This document shows positions 9,478 through 19,772 of a DNA stretch of 64,000 nt, piece after piece. Source of the DNA: an uncultured Mediterraneibacter sp. (GTDB lineage: Bacteria; Bacillota; Clostridia; Lachnospirales; Lachnospiraceae); NCBI RefSeq assembly GCF_934309415.1, contig NZ_CAKRDI010000004.1, positions 88,759 through 152,758 on the forward strand, written 5' to 3'. Below the pieces are notes generated by a model. The model saw only the letters and a list, made by a program, of their open reading frames with translations. It had not been told where the DNA came from and searched no databases. Position numbers and translations under genes: made by a program. The first letter of the stretch is position 1. Every line of letters begins with the position of its first letter.

Positions 9478-9610
9478 GTTGAAACAGAAGATAAGGAACA
9501 AGCAGGCATAAAGATAGTTATCGAATCATAAGTGTGCTGTATAGGCAGGACGGGACAGACAGTCGGTTCTTTGAAGCAGGATTATCTGAAATATAGAATA
9601 AATATAAAAA

Positions 9611-9673
9611 GAAAATGCAGTTATAACATAGAACAAGTAAGAGAGTGTTCTATAGTTGTAACTGCATTTTTGA
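9611..9673. terminator. Long terminator hairpin between the converging deacetylase and ABC genes
   Basis: AAAATGCAGTTATAAC...ATAGAAC pairs with GTTCTAT...GTTGTAACTGCATTTTT. It has A- and T-flanks on both sides and so can stop both strands. The gap 9478-9758 holds nothing else recognised. Confidence 0.8.
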
Positions 9674-9758
9674 TTATTTTGCAGATTGTAATGTGAGTGT
9701 ACAAATAAATGTTACCACTCACATCAATTCATAAAGAAATTCATTTCGAGATATTATT

Positions 9759-11480
9759 TTACAGATTGTAATATTTAGCGTAAATTCCATTCTTTTCCAA
9801 AAGTTCTTCATGGGTGCCGCGCTCAGCGATTCCATCTTCTGTGATGACAATGATTTCATCTGAATTTCGAATCGTGGAAAGACGATGCGCGATGGTGATG
9901 GTGGTTCTGTTTTTGGAAAGTTCATCCAGACTGTTCTGAATCCAGCGTTCGCTTTCATTATCCAGTGCACTGGTAGCCTCATCAAGAATCAGGATCGGAG
10001 GATTCTTCAGGAACACGCGGGCGATGGAAATACGCTGTTTCTGTCCGCCTGAGAGGCGTGTGCCGCGTTCTCCGACATAAGTGTCATACTGATCCGGGAG
10101 TTCCATAATAAAATCGTGGATGTTAGCGCGGCGTGCCGCTTCTATGATTTCTTCATCGGTTGCATCCGGACGTCCATAGGAAATATTATCTTTAATGGTT
10201 CCGTCAAACAGATAGACATCCTGCTGTACCATACCAATCTGGCTGCGCAGACTTTTCAGAGTCAGCGAACGGATATCCTGACCATCGATGGTAATGCGTC
10301 CGCCGGTTACATCATAAAAACGCGGCAGCAGTGAGCAGATGGTTGTTTTTCCGCCACCGGAAGGCCCAACCAGAGCAACCGATTTTCCGGCGGGTATCTC
10401 AATGGAAATATTAGAGAGTACCGGAGTATTATCATCACTGTAGTGGAAGGAGACATCCTCATAGCAGACACGACCTTTTACATCCCTCAGAGGTACGGCA
10501 TCCGGGGCATCCTGAATTTCAGATTCTGTCTCCATTACATCCAGAAATCTCCGGAATCCGGACAGTCCCTTCTGCATCATTTCCACCAGTTCAACAAGAA
10601 TCTGGATCGGACTGATAAAGATTCCGATATATAATGCATACATGGCAAGATCAGCTGCCTGCATCTGTCCTCTGGCAATCAGATATCCACCGTAAACCAG
10701 TGTGACCAGATACATCATTCCCTGGAAAAACAGATTGGAGCTCATAAATGATCCCATGCAGTGATAATTGTCCCGCTTTGAGAGAAGAAATGCATGGTTA
10801 CTTTTTTTAAATTTATGGTGCTCAATCTCTTCGTTTGCAAAGGACTGTACAACCCGGATTCCGGAAAGCGTATCTTGAAGACTGGCATTTACATCACCGA
10901 TTTTCCGGCGGTTCTCCATAAATGTTTCCTGCATCCGTGCATTCTGGCGGAAGGAGAAGACAAACATAAGGATTACAAGCAGAATCAGCGGCAGAGCCAG
11001 TTGTTTATTGATGAAAAACAGGAAAATAAAGGAGCCGACAATCTTTACCAGAGAGATAAAAAGATTCTCAGGTCCATGGTGTGCAAATTCGGAAATATCA
11101 AACAGGTCGCTGACCAGTTTACTCATCATCTGACCGGAATTATGCTGACTGTAATAAGAAAAGGAAAGTTCCTGATAATGGTCAAATAACTGTTGACGCA
11201 TATCCCGTTCCATGTAAGCCCCCATCATATGTCCCTGATAAGTGACATAATATTTGCACAGGCTTTGGACGATATACATGATGAGAAGAAGCAATGCAAT
11301 CCATGGCAATGCATGGAAAATCATCTGTTTATCCTGTGTGAAAAGTGTTTTTGTCATGGTACGGAGAATCTGTGGATAGGCAAGATCGACAAGACTGATG
11401 ATTGCCGCGCAGATCAGATCAATGAAAAAGACAGCCTTGTAGGGGCCGTAATAACTGATGAATTTCTTTAGTGTTTTCAT
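9759..11480 (-). CDS. ABC exporter, fused membrane and ATPase subunit
   Basis: A 573-residue half-transporter of the ABCB/MsbA type. Six membrane segments occupy roughly residues 15-300. The nucleotide-binding domain follows, with Walker A GPSGGGKTT, the Q-loop in GMVQQDVYLFD, the signature LSGGQKQRI, Walker B ILILDEATSALD and the switch His in TIAHRLST. Such proteins work as homodimers or heterodimers and export lipids, peptides or drugs. No second half-transporter, peptidase domain or precursor peptide is beside it, so a homodimer is likely and the substrate is unknown. ATG at 11480 is preceded by GGAGGACTACC. Its upstream region contains a solitary family A hairpin and a full family A copy. 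Confidence 0.93.
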   Translation of the reverse strand: MKTLKKFISYYGPYKAVFFIDLICAAIISLVDLAYPQILRTMTKTLFTQDKQMIFHALPWIALLLLIMYIVQSLCKYYVTYQGHMMGAYMERDMRQQLFDHYQELSFSYYSQHNSGQMMSKLVSDLFDISEFAHHGPENLFISLVKIVGSFIFLFFINKQLALPLILLVILMFVFSFRQNARMQETFMENRRKIGDVNASLQDTLSGIRVVQSFANEEIEHHKFKKSNHAFLLSKRDNYHCMGSFMSSNLFFQGMMYLVTLVYGGYLIARGQMQAADLAMYALYIGIFISPIQILVELVEMMQKGLSGFRRFLDVMETESEIQDAPDAVPLRDVKGRVCYEDVSFHYSDDNTPVLSNISIEIPAGKSVALVGPSGGGKTTICSLLPRFYDVTGGRITIDGQDIRSLTLKSLRSQIGMVQQDVYLFDGTIKDNISYGRPDATDEEIIEAARRANIHDFIMELPDQYDTYVGERGTRLSGGQKQRISIARVFLKNPPILILDEATSALDNESERWIQNSLDELSKNRTTITIAHRLSTIRNSDEIIVITEDGIAERGTHEELLEKNGIYAKYYNL

Positions 11481-11501
11481 GGTAGTCCTCCAATGTTGTT
11501 A

Positions 11502-11534
11502 GTTATTGTTTACAGATTGACTGTGAACAGTAAT
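11502..11534. repeat. Family A, solitary hairpin 1
   Basis: GTTATTGTTTACAG...CTGTGAACAGTAAT matches hairpin 1 of family A without hairpins 2 and 3. It sits 22 bases upstream of the ABC exporter start codon, so it could lie in that gene's 5' untranslated region. Confidence 0.7.
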
Positions 11535-11627
11535 GATGGTTGGTTATAATTTTTTATATGGTTAATGTTATCACATTGGAAATTTCTTGACAAGAAGGTG
11601 TGTCTATGATAAAAAGAAATGATATGT

Positions 11628-11770
11628 GCTACTGTTTACAGATTATCTGTAAACAGTAACGCATCTCGTCATTTAGAATTGTCTGCGACGATGGGCGAGA
11701 TGCATTCAGGCCAAAACGTGCATCCTCCCTGTCAATCAGCAAAGTGATTGACAGGGGAATGGACAGTAAC
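11628..11770 (+). repeat. Family A repeat, full copy 2
   Basis: 143 bp and the most diverged full copy. Hairpin 2 reads GCATCTCGTC...GGGCGAGATGC with inner stem TGTCtgcGACG. Hairpin 3 reads CCCTGTCAATCA...TGATTGACAGGG. Both differ from the other copies by paired changes that keep the stems. It lies in the divergent gap between the ABC exporter and the dihydrouridine synthase. Confidence 0.9.
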
Positions 11771-11832
11771 GCAAAGTGATTGATACGAGAGCAGGCAGCT
11801 ATGTCGACGGATAAAATTTTGGAGGACGAAAG

Positions 11833-12771
11833 ATGAAATTATACCTTGCACCTCTTGAGGGGATTACAGGTCATATATACAGAACGGCACTTTATGAATG
11901 CTTTGGTGGATTTGACAAGTATTTTATTCCATTTATCAAGCCAAATCAGAAGGGGCATTTCAGTACAAGGGAAAAGAAAGATGTGCTGCCGGAACATAAC
12001 CGGGGAATGTATGCAGTTCCGCAGATCCTTACAAAAGATGCGGAAGATTTTCTGAGAACTGCGAAGAAATTGCAGGAGTATGGATACGGGGAAGTGAATC
12101 TGAACCTGGGGTGTCCGTCGAAGACTGTAGTATCGAAGGGAAGAGGGGCAGGATTCCTTGATCGGCCGCAGGAACTGGACCGTTTCCTGAATGAGATTTT
12201 TGAAAAATGCGAGATGAAGATTTCGATCAAGACAAGACTTGGAATGGAAGACGATGAAGAGTTTGAAACGCTTTTGAAGATTTATAATCAGTATCCGCTG
12301 GAAGAGCTGATCATACATCCGAGAGTTCAGAAAGAATTTTATAAAAATACACCTCATATGGATGCATTTGCGAGAGCGTATAAAGACAGTAAAAATGTAG
12401 TGTGCTATAATGGAGACATAAGAGCAGTCGAAGATCAGAAACGGTTGGCAGAAGATTTCCCGGGACTGGATCTCTTTATGATGGGACGCGGAGTGCTGGC
12501 AGATCCGGCACTTGCAAGAAAGATCAAGGGTGGTGCTCCGGCAGAAAAGGAGGAACTGAGAAGATTCCATGATCTGCTCTATGCGGCATATTGCGAAGAA
12601 ATGTCCGGTGACCGAACGATTTTATTTAAAATGAAGGAACTCTGGTTCTATTTGTCGGATAGCTTTACAAATGGAAAGAAGCAGTTCAAGAAGATTAAAA
12701 AGTGTGAGAAGTGCACGGCTTATGAAGCAGTGATCAATGAGCTTTTTATGACGGAGGATGTGATATGTTAG
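11833..12771 (+). CDS. tRNA-dihydrouridine synthase
   Basis: FMN- and NADPH-dependent enzyme that reduces uridine to dihydrouridine in tRNA D-loops; 312 residues. The TIM barrel opens with LAPLEGITGHIYR, the FMN-binding start typical of Dus proteins. The catalytic Cys94 is in NLNLGCPSKTV, followed by KGRGAG. KTRLGMED, a conserved His in IIHPR, and NGDI and MMGRG phosphate-binding turns complete the pattern. Which of positions 16, 17, 20 or 47 is modified cannot be told. ATG at 11833 follows GGAGGACGAAAG. Its stop overlaps the start of the PAP2 gene by seven bases, so the two are probably translationally coupled. Confidence 0.93.
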   Translation: MKLYLAPLEGITGHIYRTALYECFGGFDKYFIPFIKPNQKGHFSTREKKDVLPEHNRGMYAVPQILTKDAEDFLRTAKKLQEYGYGEVNLNLGCPSKTVVSKGRGAGFLDRPQELDRFLNEIFEKCEMKISIKTRLGMEDDEEFETLLKIYNQYPLEELIIHPRVQKEFYKNTPHMDAFARAYKDSKNVVCYNGDIRAVEDQKRLAEDFPGLDLFMMGRGVLADPALARKIKGGAPAEKEELRRFHDLLYAAYCEEMSGDRTILFKMKELWFYLSDSFTNGKKQFKKIKKCEKCTAYEAVINELFMTEDVIC

Positions 12772-13325
12772 ATTCATTGATACAGTTGGATCAGAATATT
12801 TTGTTATTTATTCAGGACTATATCCGACAGGACTGGATGAACTGGTTCTGGAAGGGAATCACACATCTTGGAGATGCGGGGATTATATGGATTATACTGA
12901 CGGTACTTCTTTTGATTCCGAAGAAGACGAGAAAAGCGGGAATGGCTGCGGCATTTGCGTTGCTGATCAGTCTGGTGATCACAAATGTCTGCATCAAAAA
13001 TGCAGTTGCAAGAATCCGTCCTTATGAAGTGATTGACGGATTACGGCTGATGATTGAAAAACAGAAGGACTTTTCATTCCCGTCGGGACATACATCTGCT
13101 TCCTTTGCAGCGGCCTGTGCGTTTTACCGTACATTACCGAAAAACTGGGGGATTGCAGCAATTGTGCTTGCGGCTCTGATCTCTCTTTCAAGACTATATG
13201 TAGGAGTACATTATCCAAGTGATGTACTTGGTGGATTGATCATTGGAATCTTTGCCGGATGGGCGGGATGGAAACTGGAAGAAGCGGTTTATAAGAAATA
13301 TGCAGCAAAGCATAATAAAAATTAG
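12765..13325 (+). CDS. PAP2-family membrane phosphatase
   Basis: A 186-residue integral membrane phosphatase with about five hydrophobic segments. All three parts of the PAP2 signature are present: KNAVARIRP, then FPSGHTSAS, then SRLYVGVHYPSDV, giving the catalytic histidines. Small bacterial members dephosphorylate undecaprenyl pyrophosphate, phosphatidylglycerol phosphate or phosphatidic acid; the substrate here is not determined. It overlaps the Dus gene and is followed by a bidirectional terminator. Its TAG stop is followed by GTGTGT-like sequence resembling a few bases of a family B repeat end, which may be chance. Confidence 0.9.
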   Translation: MLDSLIQLDQNILLFIQDYIRQDWMNWFWKGITHLGDAGIIWIILTVLLLIPKKTRKAGMAAAFALLISLVITNVCIKNAVARIRPYEVIDGLRLMIEKQKDFSFPSGHTSASFAAACAFYRTLPKNWGIAAIVLAALISLSRLYVGVHYPSDVLGGLIIGIFAGWAGWKLEEAVYKKYAAKHNKN

Positions 13326-13398
13326 AGTGTGTATTGTATATATTTTGCAGATTTATAGGAATAGTATAAGAATAAAATATTGTTTCAGATGAGATAAT

Positions 13399-13454
13399 AA
13401 AAGTTCTGATATCAGAGGGTAATAAATTTTACTGATTTGATATCAGAACTTTTT
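13399..13454. terminator. Bidirectional terminator between PAP2 gene and pyrG
   Basis: AAAAGTTCTGATATCA and TGATATCAGAACTTTTT form a 16-bp perfect stem between converging genes, with A-run and T-run on either side. Confidence 0.88.
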
Positions 13455-13471
13455 ATGTGAAATGAGAATTA

Positions 13472-15085
13472 CTAGATTTCAGAATTCTGTTTTTTCAAAG
13501 CGGCCTCAACAAATCCTTTGAACAGAGGATGCGGTCTGTTTGGTCTGGATTTCAGTTCCGGATGAGCCTGTGTGGCGATAAACCATGGATGAGTAGGAAT
13601 CTCGACCATTTCCACAATACGGCTGTCTGGAGACAATCCACAGAGTGACATACCATTCTGTTCAAGAACTTCACGGTAATCATTGTTTACCTCGTAACGA
13701 TGGCGGTGACGTTCTTTGATCTCTTTTGTTCCATAAAGTTTGTAAGCAAGAGAGTCATCTTTCAGTACACAAGGATAAGCTCCAAGTCTTAAAGTACCAC
13801 CGATATCTTCTACACCGATCTGGTCAGGCATAATGTGGATGACCGGATGTGTTGTCTCCGGGTTGAGCTCCATGCTGTGTGCGTCTTTGTATCCGATGAC
13901 ATCACGTGCAAACTCAACGATTGAGAGCTGCATACCAAGGCAGAGTCCGAGGAAAGGCACATTGTGTGTACGCGCATATTTGATCGCTTCAATCTTTCCT
14001 TCTACACCACGGTGACCGAAACCACCAGGTACAAGGATACCGCTTACATCACTGAAAACCTCATCTGCATTTTCAGCGGTAACGGTCTCGGAATCAACCC
14101 ATTTGATATTTACTGTTGTATGAGAGTAGATACCGCCGTGTTTCAGGGCTTCTACAACACTGATGTAAGCATCATGAAGCTGAATATATTTTCCGACAAG
14201 GGCTACGGTTACTTCCTGTGTCGGGTGACGGAGTTTTTCTACCATCTCTGTCCAGTCTGTAAGATCCGGTTCCGGACAATCCAGATGGAGACATTCGCAG
14301 ACTACCTGTGCAAGGTGTTCTTTTTCCATTGCAAGAGGAGCTTCGTAGAGATATTCCACATCCAGATTCTGGAGCACATGGTTGGCCGGCAGGTTACAGA
14401 ACAGAGAAATCTTGTTCTTCATGCCGTCATCCAGTGGATATTCAGAACGGCAGACAATGATATCCGGCTGGATTCCCATTCCCTGCAGCTCTTTGACGCT
14501 TGCCTGAGTCGGTTTTGTCTTCATTTCCTGAGAAGCTCTTAAGTACGGGATCAGTGTTACGTGGATCAGGATTACGTTCTCAGATCCGCGCTCGTGCTGG
14601 AACTGACGGATGGATTCAAGGAAAGGCTGGCTTTCGATGTCACCGACAGTACCGCCAACTTCGATGATTGCAATCTCTGTGTCTTTTGCAGCTGGATTGC
14701 GATAGAAACGGCTCTTGATCTCATTTGTAATATGAGGGATTACCTGCACGGTTCCTCCTCCGAAATCTCCGCGGCGTTCTTTCTGAAGAACGGACCAGTA
14801 GATTTTTCCTGTTGTAACATTTGAGTTCTTTGTCAGGCTCTCATCAATGAATCTTTCATAATGTCCAAGGTCAAGGTCTGTCTCAGCGCCATCGTCTGTA
14901 ACGAAAACCTCACCATGCTGTACCGGATTCATAGTACCCGGATCCATGTTGATGTATGGATCAAACTTCTGCATGGTAACTGTATATCCACGTGCCTTCA
15001 GAAGTCTTCCAAGAGATGCTGCTGTGATACCTTTGCCAAGGCCGGATACAACTCCGCCTGTAACAAATACATATTTGACTGCCAT
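13472..15085 (-). CDS. pyrG: CTP synthase
   Basis: Makes CTP from UTP, glutamine and ATP in the cytoplasm; 537 residues, standard length. The N-terminal synthetase domain starts [19 protein letters not shown] with the ATP-binding [15 protein letters not shown]. The C-terminal class I glutamine amidotransferase domain has the nucleophile elbow GLCLGMQ and the His-Glu pair in [12 protein letters not shown] at 15085 is preceded by GGAGGAGG. No GGGCTC/GAGCCC pair of the kind that governs pyrG by reiterative transcription in Bacillus was found in the upstream 100 bases. It stands alone on the minus strand. Confidence 0.98.
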   Translation of the reverse strand: MAVKYVFVTGGVVSGLGKGITAASLGRLLKARGYTVTMQKFDPYINMDPGTMNPVQHGEVFVTDDGAETDLDLGHYERFIDESLTKNSNVTTGKIYWSVLQKERRGDFGGGTVQVIPHITNEIKSRFYRNPAAKDTEIAIIEVGGTVGDIESQPFLESIRQFQHERGSENVILIHVTLIPYLRASQEMKTKPTQASVKELQGMGIQPDIIVCRSEYPLDDGMKNKISLFCNLPANHVLQNLDVEYLYEAPLAMEKEHLAQVVCECLHLDCPEPDLTDWTEMVEKLRHPTQEVTVALVGKYIQLHDAYISVVEALKHGGIYSHTTVNIKWVDSETVTAENADEVFSDVSGILVPGGFGHRGVEGKIEAIKYARTHNVPFLGLCLGMQLSIVEFARDVIGYKDAHSMELNPETTHPVIHIMPDQIGVEDIGGTLRLGAYPCVLKDDSLAYKLYGTKEIKERHRHRYEVNNDYREVLEQNGMSLCGLSPDSRIVEMVEIPTHPWFIATQAHPELKSRPNRPHPLFKGFVEAALKKQNSEI

Positions 15086-15354
15086 AATGTCTTTCCTCCT
15101 CCGTAATATATTTGGGTTAATAAAGTGATTTTATACCTAGGAAATCGGTGGATTTCACAGGGAAATAAAAAAATACTTTCAAAGTATACACCAATTCAAA
15201 AAAAAAATACAGTACTTTTTTTCAAACACGAAAAAAACATCGAATGAAACAATTTCAGCAATGTGATACGGCAAAGCACCTTGAAATACTTTGTTGAAAT
15301 TGTTGAAAATTTGACGAAAATACCAGTGATTTTTTGAGAAAAATGTTAAGGAAA

Positions 15355-15519
15355 AATTGTCTGATTGGCGGAAATATTTCCCCATCGAACTTTGTGTCAT
15401 CGATGGTAGAATCGAACATGCTTCAGGTAATTGTAATGGCGGTTCTTCTCGGATTTGCGATCATTATGAGGGGAGAGAAAAAAGAAGAAAGACTGGCTGG
15501 AAAAGGAATTGTAAAATAA
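15355..15519 (+). pseudogene. C-terminal relic of a sodium/dicarboxylate (SDF) symporter
   Basis: The open frame reads ISPSNFVSSMVESNMLQVIV and then MAVLLGFAIIMRGEKK. In intact SDF-family glutamate/serine/dicarboxylate symporters the stretch 'N.L.....NMLQVI...L.GIA' is an internal helix and loop. Here everything before it is missing and the protein stops ~20 residues after it. No credible start or transporter N-terminus is present upstream in 15086-15354. A strong terminator follows at once. I read it as a deletion remnant, not a gene; family assignment is by motif recall only. Confidence 0.55.
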
Positions 15520-15580
15520 AAGAGAGAGAAATAGAAGAATCCCGGTTGAGGGTGAATTCTATTTCTCTCTTTCTATTTTT
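15519..15580 (+). terminator. Terminator after the symporter relic
   Basis: AGAGAGAAATAGAA pairs with TTCTATTTCTCTCTT, followed by CTATTTTT. It is a strong intrinsic terminator standing behind a broken gene, which supports a formerly functional transcription unit. Confidence 0.8.
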
Positions 15581-15617
15581 ACAGTGAATCTGTAATCTGT
15601 ATTCGTCGACTTTCAAA

Positions 15618-15776
15618 TCTGCATCCCGCCTATCACCGCAGGCGATTTCAAATGGTGAGCGGTATATTTTGTCTTCATTCGGTTGACATAGCCCGCTACG
15701 CTGCCCTTATTCAAACAAAATCTCCCACAAATTGTGACATATATCTTGCAGAAAGCATTTTTCAGACACGCTCTAG
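15618..15776 (-). repeat. Chimeric repeat: family A hairpin 2 joined to a family B right half
   Basis: The left part has CGCCTATCACCGCAGGCG and AAATGGTGAGCG, a variant of family A hairpin 2. From about 15660 it becomes family B (GGTATATTTTGTCTTCATTCGG, GTAGCCCGCTAC-like core, ATTGTGACATATATCTTGCAG) and ends CACGCTCTAGG. The CTA of that end is the reverse-strand TAG stop of the DUF1846 gene. Confidence 0.7.
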
Positions 15777-17254
15777 GCTTCTCCGACTAACAGATGTTCA
15801 TTGACCGCTTCGCATGTAAGCTGTACACCCAGTTTCTTAAATGTCTTAATATCGACGCTGGAAAGCATAACAGAAGTATGTGCCTGGCATCCTTTCAGTT
15901 TTGGAAGCTGGGACAGGGCAAGCTCTGCGACCGGATTAACTGCGGCACTTGCGGAAAGTGCGATCAGAATCTCATCTGTGTGAAGGCGTGGGTTCTTGCT
16001 CTGCAGGTAAGCAACCTTCAGTTTCTGAATCGGTTCAATGGATTCAGGAGAGATAATGTGTACTTCATGATCGATTCCGGCAAGCTCTTTGAGTACATTT
16101 ACAAGGAGAGCGGCGGAAGCACCGAGCAGGTTGGAAGTCTTTCCTGTGATGATGCGTCCGTCTTCCAGTTCCAGTGCGGCAGCAGGATCACCGGTTTCTT
16201 TTGCGCGTTCCAGGGCTTTTACTGCCACTTTGCGATCAGCAACAGTGATTCCTTCCATGTTCATCAGAAGTTCGATCTTTTCGGCTTCTTTTTCGGAGGC
16301 ATCTCCTTTCAGCAGCGCATTGAGTGCGGCGTAGTAACGGCGGATGATTTCCTGACGGGAGGCTTCACGGCATACGTCATCGTCACAGATACAGTTTCCT
16401 GCCATGTTGACACCCATGTCTGTTGGGGACTTATACGGGCTGGAACCGTAGATCTTTTCGAAGATTGTATTCAGTACCGGGAAGATCTCTACGTCACGGT
16501 TGTAGTTGACGGTTGTCTCACCGTAAGCTTCCAGATGATAAGGGTCGATCATATTTACATCATTTAAGTCTGCTGTAGCTGCTTCATAAGCAAGGTTTAC
16601 AGGATGTTTCAGCGGAAGGTTCCAGATTGGGAAGGTTTCAAATTTTGCGTATCCCGCATCGATTCCGCGCTGGTGCTCCTGATATAACTGGGAAAGACAC
16701 ACAGCCATCTTTCCACTTCCCGGTCCAGGTGCAGTTACAATTACCAGTGGATGAGAAGTTTCGATATATTCGTTCTTTCCATATCCGTTCTCACTGACGA
16801 TCAGCGGAATATTGGATGGATATCCAGGAATGTTATAATGAATATAAACAGCAATTCCAAGATTCTCAAGACGATGCTTGAACAGAAGGGCACTTTCCTG
16901 TCCGGAGAACTGTGTGATTACAACGCTTCCTACAAAAAGTCCCTGCTCACGGTAAGTTCCGATTAGACGGATGACATCGGAATCATATGTGATGCCAAGA
17001 TCCCCACGGATCTTATTCTTTTCGATATCTTTTGCGCTGATGGCAAAAACGATCTCAGCCTGATCGCTGAGTTCTTTTAAAAGTCGCAGTTTGCTGTCCG
17101 GTGCAAATCCTGGAAGAACACGGGAAGCATGATAATCATCAAAAAGCTTTCCACCGAATTCCAGATATAACTTTCCTCCGAATTTTCCGATTCTTTCGCG
17201 GATGTGTTCGGACTGCATTTTCAGATATTTGTCGTTGTCAAATCCTATTTTCAT
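15773..17254 (-). CDS. DUF1846 family protein
   Basis: A 493-residue member of the DUF1846 family, widespread in Firmicutes and of unsettled function. It starts MKIGFDNDKYLKMQSEHI. A conserved stretch VTAPGPGSGKMAVCLSQLY around residue 175 looks like a nucleotide-binding loop. There is no signal peptide or membrane segment, so it should be cytoplasmic. It stands alone. Its stop codon, TAG, is formed by the end of the family B repeat that abuts it, so the repeat inserted at or in the original stop. ATG at 17254 is supported by the family's conserved N-terminus; a weak purine-rich site precedes it. Confidence 0.88.
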   Translation of the reverse strand: MKIGFDNDKYLKMQSEHIRERIGKFGGKLYLEFGGKLFDDYHASRVLPGFAPDSKLRLLKELSDQAEIVFAISAKDIEKNKIRGDLGITYDSDVIRLIGTYREQGLFVGSVVITQFSGQESALLFKHRLENLGIAVYIHYNIPGYPSNIPLIVSENGYGKNEYIETSHPLVIVTAPGPGSGKMAVCLSQLYQEHQRGIDAGYAKFETFPIWNLPLKHPVNLAYEAATADLNDVNMIDPYHLEAYGETTVNYNRDVEIFPVLNTIFEKIYGSSPYKSPTDMGVNMAGNCICDDDVCREASRQEIIRRYYAALNALLKGDASEKEAEKIELLMNMEGITVADRKVAVKALERAKETGDPAAALELEDGRIITGKTSNLLGASAALLVNVLKELAGIDHEVHIISPESIEPIQKLKVAYLQSKNPRLHTDEILIALSASAAVNPVAELALSQLPKLKGCQAHTSVMLSSVDIKTFKKLGVQLTCEAVNEHLLVGEA

Positions 17255-17307
17255 GTTAAGGTCCCCACTTTATCTTTCTTCTTTTTGCATACCAGTCACT
17301 GTTTTTT

Positions 17308-17341
17308 GTTACTGTTTGCAGGTTATCCTGTGACCAGTAAC
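17308..17341. repeat. Family A, solitary hairpin 1
   Basis: GTTACTGTTTGCAG...CTGTGACCAGTAAC, hairpin 1 only, in the divergent gap between the DUF1846 gene and ftsH. Confidence 0.7.
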
Positions 17342-17413
17342 AGTATCGTGACATTACCGTCTAAAGTATACTATAAAACCTTGTCGTTTTACAATATTTT
17401 CATAATCTTTTTA

Positions 17414-17442
17414 TTGATTTATGGAAAACCTCTATTTATAAT
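17414..17442 (+). promoter_or_regulatory. Promoter of ftsH
   Basis: TTGATT at 17414-17419 and TATAAT at 17437-17442 with a 17-base spacer, 30 bases upstream of the ftsH start codon. Confidence 0.7.
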
Positions 17443-17471
17443 GAAAGATAGTTGATTTTAGGAGGCAAACA

Positions 17472-19754
17472 ATGGATAAGAATAATAAGAACAATGGACC
17501 GGGCAATAACCGGCAGGGGTGGGGACTGATTCTGTTCACCACATTACTTGTTACGTTTGTTGTCATGGGTCTTTATTCTCTGATGCAGGGATCAAACCCG
17601 GAAGAGATAAGCTATGATAAATTTCTGAAACTGGTTGATAACGGGAAGGTTGAATCTGTGACCATGAGTGGATCCCAGATCAACATTGTCCTGACAGATG
17701 AGGCCAGAAAACAGAAACAGCAGGGAAAACTGACAGAGGTCAAAGAGTCAGGGAAATCATCTGCAGATCATACAGAAGACACTTCCTCTGCCCAGACGAC
17801 AACAGGAGAAAGCAACTCTCAGAGTGCAAGCCTGATCGAACAGCTTCAGAATCAGGTGCAGGGAACAACATCCAGACAGAAAGATCCGGATTATTATACA
17901 GGAGTTGTATCAGATGATACACTGGTTCGCAGACTGGATAAAGCGGGCGTAGAATTCCGCTCAAAAGTACCGGATACAGCAAGTTCTCTGATCATGGAAG
18001 TAGTGATCACAGTCATTCTTCCGGTGGTACTTCTGGTATTTATGTTCAGCTTCCTGATGAAGAAGATGTCAAAGGGTGGCGGAATGATGGGCATTGGAAA
18101 GAGCAATGCCAAGATGTATATGGAAAAACAGACCGGTGTTACTTTCCAGGATGTAGCTGGTGAAGATGAGGCGAAAGAGTCTCTTCAGGAAGTGGTTGAT
18201 TTCCTTCATAACCCGGGTAAATATACGGGAATCGGGGCGAAACTTCCAAAAGGTGCTTTGCTGGTAGGACCTCCGGGAACCGGTAAGACACTGCTTGCAA
18301 AGGCAGTTGCAGGAGAGGCAAAAGTTCCGTTCTTCTCACTGTCCGGTTCTGCATTTGTAGAGATGTATGTCGGAGTCGGTGCATCCCGTGTGCGTGATCT
18401 GTTTAAGCAGGCACAGCAGATGGCTCCGTGTATCGTATTTATCGATGAGATCGATGCGATTGGAAAGACCCGTGACACAGCTATGGGCGGCGGAAATGAC
18501 GAGCGTGAGCAGACATTGAACCAGCTTCTTGCAGAGATGGATGGATTTGATACAAATAAAGGACTTCTCGTACTTGCTGCAACGAACCGTCCGGAAGTAC
18601 TTGATCCGGCACTTTTAAGACCGGGACGTTTTGACCGCAGAATCATCGTGGATAAACCAGATCTGAAAGGCCGTGTAGAGATTCTGAAAGTTCATGCGAA
18701 AGATGTAAGAATGGATGAAAGTGTAGATCTGGAAGCGATTGCGCTGGCTACCTCCGGAGCAGTTGGATCAGATCTTGCGAATATGATCAATGAAGCTGCG
18801 ATTAATGCAGTAAAACATGGAAGACAGGTGGTAAGCCAGAAGGATCTCTTTGAGGCAGTGGAAGTTGTACTCGTCGGTAAAGAAAAGAAAGACCGCATTA
18901 TGAGTCCTGAGGAGCGCAGGATTGTTTCTTATCATGAGGTGGGACATGCGCTTGTTACCGCACTTCAGAAGAATACAGAACCGGTGCAGAAGATTACAAT
19001 TGTTCCGAGAACAATGGGAGCACTTGGCTATGTAATGCAGACGCCGGAAGAAGAGAAATTCCTGAATACGAAGAAAGAGCTGGAGGCTATGATCGTTGTA
19101 GCACTCGGCGGACGTGCGGCAGAGGAGATTGTATTTGATACAGTTACAACCGGAGCGTCGAATGATATCGAGCAGGCGACCAAGATTGCCAGAGCGATGA
19201 TCACACAGTATGGTATGTCAGAACGCTTTGGTCTGATGGGGCTGGAATCTGTGCAGCATCGTTATCTGGATGGACGTGCAGTACTCAACTGTGGCGAGGC
19301 AACAGCGGGAGCGATTGATGAAGAAGTGATGAAGATGCTCAAAGGTGCTTATGAGGAGGCAAAACGTCTTCTGTCAGAGAACCGTGAGGCACTGGATCAG
19401 ATCGCGGCATTCCTGATTGAAAAAGAAACGATCACAGGAAAAGAATTTATGGAGATCTTCCGTAAGGTGAAGGGAATTCCTGACCCGGAGGAATCTGGAA
19501 CCACTGAGAACGGTGCACAGCATCAGGAAGGCCGAATCATGATGAAAGAGACGGCACAGACAGAGCAGAGCCTGGAGCAGGCAGATTCCTGTGTAGAAAA
19601 GGCAGAAGAGATGCAGACTCCGGAAGTGAAAGCAGCAGAGAACACAGCGTCTGTAATGCCGGAAGATAGCGCAACAGAAGCGAAGGCTGAGGAAACAACA
19701 GCATCAGCGGAAGTGGCAGCAGTTCAGGAAGCGCAGGAAACAGAGGAAGAGTAA
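17472..19754 (+). CDS. ftsH: ATP-dependent zinc metalloprotease FtsH
   Basis: Membrane-bound AAA+ protease that removes misfolded membrane proteins and short-lived regulators; 760 residues. Membrane segments at ~18-38 and ~173-196 flank an extracytoplasmic domain with a Ser/Thr/Gln-rich stretch. The AAA domain has Walker A GPPGTGKT (266-273), Walker [13 protein letters not shown] and the arginine-finger region RPGRFDRR. The protease site is HEVGH (His488, Glu489, His492), with the third zinc ligand Asp in [11 protein letters not shown]. The last ~90 residues are an acidic, Ala/Glu/Thr-rich tail longer than in most FtsH proteins. ATG follows AGGAGGCAAACA. A HAD gene follows 18 bases later. Confidence 0.98.
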   Translation: MDKNNKNNGPGNNRQGWGLILFTTLLVTFVVMGLYSLMQGSNPEEISYDKFLKLVDNGKVESVTMSGSQINIVLTDEARKQKQQGKLTEVKESGKSSADHTEDTSSAQTTTGESNSQSASLIEQLQNQVQGTTSRQKDPDYYTGVVSDDTLVRRLDKAGVEFRSKVPDTASSLIMEVVITVILPVVLLVFMFSFLMKKMSKGGGMMGIGKSNAKMYMEKQTGVTFQDVAGEDEAKESLQEVVDFLHNPGKYTGIGAKLPKGALLVGPPGTGKTLLAKAVAGEAKVPFFSLSGSAFVEMYVGVGASRVRDLFKQAQQMAPCIVFIDEIDAIGKTRDTAMGGGNDEREQTLNQLLAEMDGFDTNKGLLVLAATNRPEVLDPALLRPGRFDRRIIVDKPDLKGRVEILKVHAKDVRMDESVDLEAIALATSGAVGSDLANMINEAAINAVKHGRQVVSQKDLFEAVEVVLVGKEKKDRIMSPEERRIVSYHEVGHALVTALQKNTEPVQKITIVPRTMGALGYVMQTPEEEKFLNTKKELEAMIVVALGGRAAEEIVFDTVTTGASNDIEQATKIARAMITQYGMSERFGLMGLESVQHRYLDGRAVLNCGEATAGAIDEEVMKMLKGAYEEAKRLLSENREALDQIAAFLIEKETITGKEFMEIFRKVKGIPDPEESGTTENGAQHQEGRIMMKETAQTEQSLEQADSCVEKAEEMQTPEVKAAENTASVMPEDSATEAKAEETTASAEVAAVQEAQETEEE

Positions 19755-19772
19755 GAGGCAGAAGAAAGAGAA

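Noticed and set aside
9759..11480. ABC exporter as part of a bacteriocin or lanthipeptide locus
   Set aside because: No peptidase domain, modification enzyme or precursor peptide gene is nearby.
13323..13332. Family B end at the PAP2 stop codon
   Set aside because: Only TAGAGTGTGT matches; too short to distinguish from chance, although the position is suggestive.
15179..15400. Minus-strand open frame of 73 codons upstream of pyrG
   Set aside because: Lies in AT-rich DNA, is rich in Phe and Asn, and has no ribosome site or domain.
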